Source: a methane-oxidizing endosymbiont of Gigantopelta aegis (lineage in GTDB: Bacteria; Pseudomonadota; Gammaproteobacteria; Methylococcales; Methylomonadaceae). Taken from it: DNA of 64,000 nucleotides. Each line of letters begins with the position of its first letter. The first letter of the stretch is position 1. The position numbers were made by a program, and so were the translations under genes. A model generated the notes under the pieces. It was not told the origin of the DNA. It made no database searches and was given only the letters and a program-made list of their open reading frames with translations. Below, one piece after another: positions 60,154-64,000 of this stretch. The stretch spans positions 507,876 to 571,875 of the forward strand of contig NZ_JAEHGD010000002.1 in NCBI RefSeq assembly GCF_016097405.1, in the 5' to 3' direction.

Positions 60154-61083
60154 GTGACACAACACATTGTTCGTATTGCAACACGCAAAAGTCCATTGGC
60201 GCTATGGCAGGCTGAATATGTCGCACAGCGTTTGGAGCAGGCTTTTCCAGAACTGAAAACCGAATTGGTGACGATGGTGACTCGGGGCGACAAGCTTCTA
60301 GATTCGCCATTGGCTAAAGTCGGGGGTAAAGGGCTGTTCGTTAAAGAACTGGAGCAAGGCATGTTAGAGGGCGCGGCCGATATTGCTGTGCATTCGATGA
60401 AAGATGTTCCGGTTGAATTTCCAGAAGGGCTGCATTTAGCGGTTATTTTACAGCGCGAAGACCCAACCGATGCCTTTGTTTCCAATCAATATCAACATAT
60501 TGCAGATTTGCCGGAAAATGCACGCATTGGTACCTGTAGTTTACGGCGACAATGCCAGATAAAAGCACGTTTTCCGCATGCCGAAATTTTAAATCTGCGT
60601 GGCAATGTCAATACCCGTCTAGCTAAACTCGACAATGGTGACTATGACGCTATTATTCTGGCATCGGCCGGTTTGAAACGGCTGGGGATGGCCGACAGAA
60701 TTACTCAGCGCATCGACCCGAGCGACAGTTTGCCTGCGATTGGGCAGGGTGCGATAGGTGTTGAGTGCCGATCCGATGATGCGACTATCCACCATTATCT
60801 TAACGCACTGCATGATGAGCAGACCCATGTTCGTGTCACCGCAGAACGCGCCATGAATGCCCGTTTAAATGGTGGCTGTCAGGTACCGATAGCTGGTTTT
60901 GCCGAAATTATTGATGACCAATTATATTTGCGTGGCCTGGTCGGACAGCCTGATGGTTCGGTTATTTATCGCGCCGAGCAATCCGGCAGTTTGAACGATG
61001 CCGAAAAAATCGGTCAGGCCGTGGCGGAAGACTTGTTACAACAAGGCGCCAATGAAATTTTAACGGCCCTATATCAGGATTGA
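60154..61083 (+). CDS. hemC: Porphobilinogen deaminase (hydroxymethylbilane synthase)
   Basis: Joins four porphobilinogens into hydroxymethylbilane. 309 residues, GTG start. [17 protein letters not shown] (about 6), [33 protein letters not shown], and the dipyrromethane-binding Cys in [16 protein letters not shown] (about 243). The hemD ATG follows the TGA directly, so hemC-hemD-hemX-hemY is one operon as in enterics. Confidence 0.98.
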   Translation: MTQHIVRIATRKSPLALWQAEYVAQRLEQAFPELKTELVTMVTRGDKLLDSPLAKVGGKGLFVKELEQGMLEGAADIAVHSMKDVPVEFPEGLHLAVILQREDPTDAFVSNQYQHIADLPENARIGTCSLRRQCQIKARFPHAEILNLRGNVNTRLAKLDNGDYDAIILASAGLKRLGMADRITQRIDPSDSLPAIGQGAIGVECRSDDATIHHYLNALHDEQTHVRVTAERAMNARLNGGCQVPIAGFAEIIDDQLYLRGLVGQPDGSVIYRAEQSGSLNDAEKIGQAVAEDLLQQGANEILTALYQD

Positions 61084-61860
61084 ATGAAACAGGTTCTGTC
61101 GGGGCAAAAAGTTTTAGTGACACGCCCTGAACATCAATCCGCCGCGTTGATAAAGGCTATCGAACAAGCAGGCGGTGAGGCGGTGTCTTTTCCGGTTTTG
61201 GCGATAGCGCCAAGCATAAGGCTTGATCAGGCCAAGCAAAAATGGCAACAATTGAGTGGTTATCAATGGATTGTATTTATTAGCGCCAATGCAGTAAATT
61301 ATATGGCAGATATGCTCGGTGGAAAAATCGAGCTGCCCGAAGCTATTGATGTGGCGGCAATCGGTAAGGCGACTGCGACAGCCTTAATGCAACACGGTAT
61401 TGCGGTGGATTTAATGCCGCTAAACGGTTATAACAGTGAAGCCCTGTTGCAAATGCCAGAATGGCAGGATTTAACTGGGCAAAAGGTAATGATTGTGCGG
61501 GGGGAAGGCGGGCGCGAGAAACTGGCGCAGACGCTGAAGCAGCGGGGCGCCGAGACAGATTATATGGAAGTGTATCGCAGAATAAAGCCTAAAAGCGATC
61601 ATCGAAAAATCAAGACTTTATTGGAGCGCAATGACTTATCAGCCATTGTGTTGATGAGTGGTGAAGCGGTACAAAATTTATGCACAATGTTGAACCCTGA
61701 TGATACGTTACGCTCTATTCCAGTAGTCGTTATCAGTACTAGAATTGCTGAAATAGCGGCAGGTTTGGGGTTCAGGCGGGTTCTGGTGAGCCAGGACGTA
61801 TCGGAACAGGCGATTGTCGATACATTGAAGATGTTAAACAACGGGGAAAAAAGTGGCTGA
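61084..61860 (+). CDS. hemD: Uroporphyrinogen-III synthase
   Basis: Closes hydroxymethylbilane with ring D inversion. 258 residues; the two-domain HemD fold shows VLVTRPEHQSAALIKAIEQA, IVFISANAVNYM, AIGKATATALMQHGI and IVLMSGEAVQNL. The family is poorly conserved, but hemC context and these segments are clear. Overlaps hemX by 8 bases. Confidence 0.96.
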   Translation: MKQVLSGQKVLVTRPEHQSAALIKAIEQAGGEAVSFPVLAIAPSIRLDQAKQKWQQLSGYQWIVFISANAVNYMADMLGGKIELPEAIDVAAIGKATATALMQHGIAVDLMPLNGYNSEALLQMPEWQDLTGQKVMIVRGEGGREKLAQTLKQRGAETDYMEVYRRIKPKSDHRKIKTLLERNDLSAIVLMSGEAVQNLCTMLNPDDTLRSIPVVVISTRIAEIAAGLGFRRVLVSQDVSEQAIVDTLKMLNNGEKSG

Positions 61861-63058
61861 AGTTATTGAAGAGCAGCAACAAAATCAGACAGAAAAAGAA
61901 ACGGTCAAGGTTGTTGAAAAAAAATCAAAAGCCGGCCTATGGTTCGGCATTCTTATCACCGTTGGTGTGATTGTCCTGGCCGGGGCAGGTTTTTATTTAC
62001 TGCAACAATTGCGTGAACATCAGGATACCCTGAGCACGCAAGATAATCAGAAGTTGATTGAAATGAGTAGGCAAATCAATGCATTTCAATCGCAGATAGC
62101 GGCGATGCAATCACAGCTGGCGACACTTGATGCTGACATAACGGGCAAAGAAAATCATTTCAATAAAGCGCTGGCCGATTTTTCCAGTTTGCACGATGAA
62201 AAATTGGCCACAGCTAAAAAAGAACTGATGCAATCCATTGCACGGATAGAGCGCCAGTTAGGTAAGACGCGTGGAGACTGGCTGATTGCCGATGCTGAAT
62301 ATCTACTCAGTGTCGCTAATGAAAGGCTACATTTAGTGGGTGATGTCAATACCACACGTGAAGCCTTGGAAGCAGCTGATCAGCGTTTGCGAGAGAGTGG
62401 CGATGCGGCAGTTTTTAAGGTGCGTTCAGAAATTGCTAAAGAGCTGGCTGCATTACGTTCGGTACAAGTGCCCGATATTGTTGGACTCTATGCCAGACTA
62501 CAAACCCTGAATGATAAAATTCCCCAATTATCGGTATTGTTGCCCTATGTTGGTAAAAAATTGTCGAAATCAGCACCGATTCATCAACATGAGAAAGCCA
62601 GTGGCGAGCATAGTGCCTTATCCAGTGTATTAGGGCAATTAGGTGATTACGTCGTTGTCAGGCACAGCGATAAACCGGTTGGCGAAATTCTGACCCCTGA
62701 ACAGGCACAATTTATTCGGGAACAGTTGAGTGTAAAGCTGGAAATGATCAAAATTGCATTGGTGCAGCAAAATGACACTTTGTATCAAGCCGCTATTCAG
62801 GATGCTAAAAAGTGGCTGAAAGATAATTTTGCCCTGGACCGTAACGGCAAAGCCTTCCAGCAAGAGCTTGATATTTTGGCCAAGGTTTCCTTGCAAGGAC
62901 AATTCCCAGATATCAGTAAGTCATTGAAAATGCTTAAAGATATTAGCAAGCTACGCTTGGAAAAAGATAAGGGGCTGAGTAAAGCCAATTCAGTCAATAC
63001 CGTTGCGCCACAGCCGGTGAGTATTCCGGATTCAGGTACGCAGAACTCGATGAACTGA
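61853..63058 (+). CDS. hemX: HemX-family membrane protein
   Basis: 401 residues, GTG start inside hemD. One transmembrane helix near residues 29-50 (AGLWFGILITVGVIVLAGAG), then a coiled coil (about 55-140, NQKLIEMSRQINAFQSQIAA) and a globular domain with GDWLIADAEYLLSVANERLH, the DUF513 signature. Proposed once as a methylase but the role is not established; acts probably in the inner membrane with HemY. Confidence 0.93.
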   Translation: MAEVIEEQQQNQTEKETVKVVEKKSKAGLWFGILITVGVIVLAGAGFYLLQQLREHQDTLSTQDNQKLIEMSRQINAFQSQIAAMQSQLATLDADITGKENHFNKALADFSSLHDEKLATAKKELMQSIARIERQLGKTRGDWLIADAEYLLSVANERLHLVGDVNTTREALEAADQRLRESGDAAVFKVRSEIAKELAALRSVQVPDIVGLYARLQTLNDKIPQLSVLLPYVGKKLSKSAPIHQHEKASGEHSALSSVLGQLGDYVVVRHSDKPVGEILTPEQAQFIREQLSVKLEMIKIALVQQNDTLYQAAIQDAKKWLKDNFALDRNGKAFQQELDILAKVSLQGQFPDISKSLKMLKDISKLRLEKDKGLSKANSVNTVAPQPVSIPDSGTQNSMN

Positions 63059-63062
63059 TATC

Positions 63063-64000
63063 ATGAAAAAATTATTGAGCTTTTTATTGCCCTTATTGAT
63101 TGCCATTGCGGTCGCCTTCGCCATTCACAGCTGGTTATCCCAATATGATAATCCAGGCTATGTTCTGATCGGTTTTGGGCACTGGTCGATGGAAACTTCA
63201 CTGGTATTTTTTGCGGTAGCACTGGTGATAGCATTCTTTGTTTTTTATGTGTTTTTTCGTTTTCTGGGCGCCTTGATGCGCTTGCCAGGGAAAATAAAAG
63301 AAAAAAGCAAAAAGATTAAATTTGATCGCTCTCAAGATGCACTGGTCGCGGGTTTGGTTGATTCGGCCGAAGGCAACTGGGAACGTGCCGAAAAAACCCT
63401 GATCAAGCATGCCGCTAACAGCGGTGCGCCTTTATTACATTATTTGACGGCGGCAAAAGCGGCACAATCGCGTGGTGCGGTAGAAAAACGTGATGAATAT
63501 CTAAAAAAGGCGGCCGAAAAAGCCGGTGGTAGTGACATCGCTGTAGGATTGACCCAGGCCGAGCTTTATTTATCAGATGAACAATTTGACCAGGCTTTGC
63601 AAACCCTGAGTAAATTGCATTCTATCGATCCTAATCATGCCAGCGTGCTAAAAATGATGCATCAGGCTTATCGGCGCGTCGGTGATTGGGAGGGTTTGTC
63701 AAAGCTGATTCCATCCTTGCATAAAAATAAAATATTGATGGAAGCGGAAGTCAAATTACTGGAAACGGAAACCTATAGCAATTTACTGCGAAGGGAAGCC
63801 GAACAAAAAGATGCTGATGCTATTCAGGCCTGTTGGGAGAGTGTGCCAGAACATATCAAACTAGCACCAGGCGTCAATGCTATTTATTTTGCCGCCATGA
63901 TTGAAGCCGGTGCAGGTGACAGAATTGAAAGTGACTTAGTTGATGCCATTGTTAAAAATTGGGATGCTACCTTATTGGTGTTATACGGCAATATCGATTC
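63063..64000 (+). CDS. hemY: HemY protein, N-terminal part (runs off the window)
   Basis: ATG 63063, four bases after the hemX stop. 312 residues are present without a stop. Two N-terminal transmembrane segments (about 5-25 and 40-62, TSLVFFAVALVIAFFVFYVF), then a basic loop and a TPR-like helical region (QAELYLSDEQFDQALQTLSK). This is the proteobacterial HemY of the hemCDXY operon, not protoporphyrinogen oxidase of Gram-positives. Confidence 0.94.
   Translation, partial: MKKLLSFLLPLLIAIAVAFAIHSWLSQYDNPGYVLIGFGHWSMETSLVFFAVALVIAFFVFYVFFRFLGALMRLPGKIKEKSKKIKFDRSQDALVAGLVDSAEGNWERAEKTLIKHAANSGAPLLHYLTAAKAAQSRGAVEKRDEYLKKAAEKAGGSDIAVGLTQAELYLSDEQFDQALQTLSKLHSIDPNHASVLKMMHQAYRRVGDWEGLSKLIPSLHKNKILMEAEVKLLETETYSNLLRREAEQKDADAIQACWESVPEHIKLAPGVNAIYFAAMIEAGAGDRIESDLVDAIVKNWDATLLVLYGNID

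Overview
The window looks like a chromosome segment of a gammaproteobacterium, most likely a type I methanotroph of the Methylococcales. Two things point there: the gammaproteobacterial housekeeping order thrS-infC-rpmI-rplT-pheS-pheT-ihfA-merR-tRNA-Pro, and a pyrophosphate-dependent phosphofructokinase (GGDD active-site motif), the enzyme type I methanotrophs use with the ribulose monophosphate cycle. No methane oxidation gene lies in the window, so the taxonomic call is inference.

Layout. 1-6.2 kb: translation cluster (thrS 3' end, infC with an AUC start, rpmI, rplT, pheS, pheT, ihfA, a MerR regulator, tRNA-Pro GGG). 6.3-7.7 kb: ttcA and a truncated SAM hydroxide adenosyltransferase gene. 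7.7-13.5 kb: IS cluster of two related IS3-type elements and one IS21 element inside a PPK2 polyphosphate kinase gene; the IS21 target duplication can be read exactly. 13.5 kb: initiator tRNA, then an IS5-type copy. 14.9-26.1 kb: gyrA, then an overlapping serC-pheA-hisC-tyrA-aroA-cmk-rpsA run (serine, aromatic amino acids, shikimate, CMP kinase, ribosomal protein S1), ihfB and lapA. 26.1-33 kb, minus strand: selO-bcp-rpiA (selO loses its redox C-terminus to an IS630 element) and birA-coaX-SPOR. 33.2-43.5 kb: ilvB-ilvH-ilvC, PPi-PFK, pssA, a MITE-like intergenic region, leuA, uracil-DNA glycosylase, rimI, an overlooked 52-residue membrane protein gene, a low-molecular-weight phosphatase and a Dabb-domain protein. 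43.5-57 kb: heavily IS-damaged stretch with broken dienelactone hydrolase, rlmG, NAD-glutamate dehydrogenase and an FAD oxidoreductase next to an intact mnmM-like gene. 57-64 kb: hopJ-like gene, argC, quinone oxidoreductase, a small secreted protein, hemC-hemD-hemX-hemY (cut by the window end).

How the genes work together: the core is translation plus branched-chain and aromatic amino acid synthesis and early tetrapyrrole synthesis. The main story is IS-driven erosion by four families (IS3, IS21, IS5/IS427-like, IS630) plus an IS1-like relic. Many insertions sit cleanly in recognisable genes with readable target duplications, so the ancestral reading frames can be reconstructed. Almost all remaining frameshifts are one-base changes in homopolymers, so some may be sequencing or assembly errors. 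I found no CRISPR array, prophage, secretion cluster or clear defence system.
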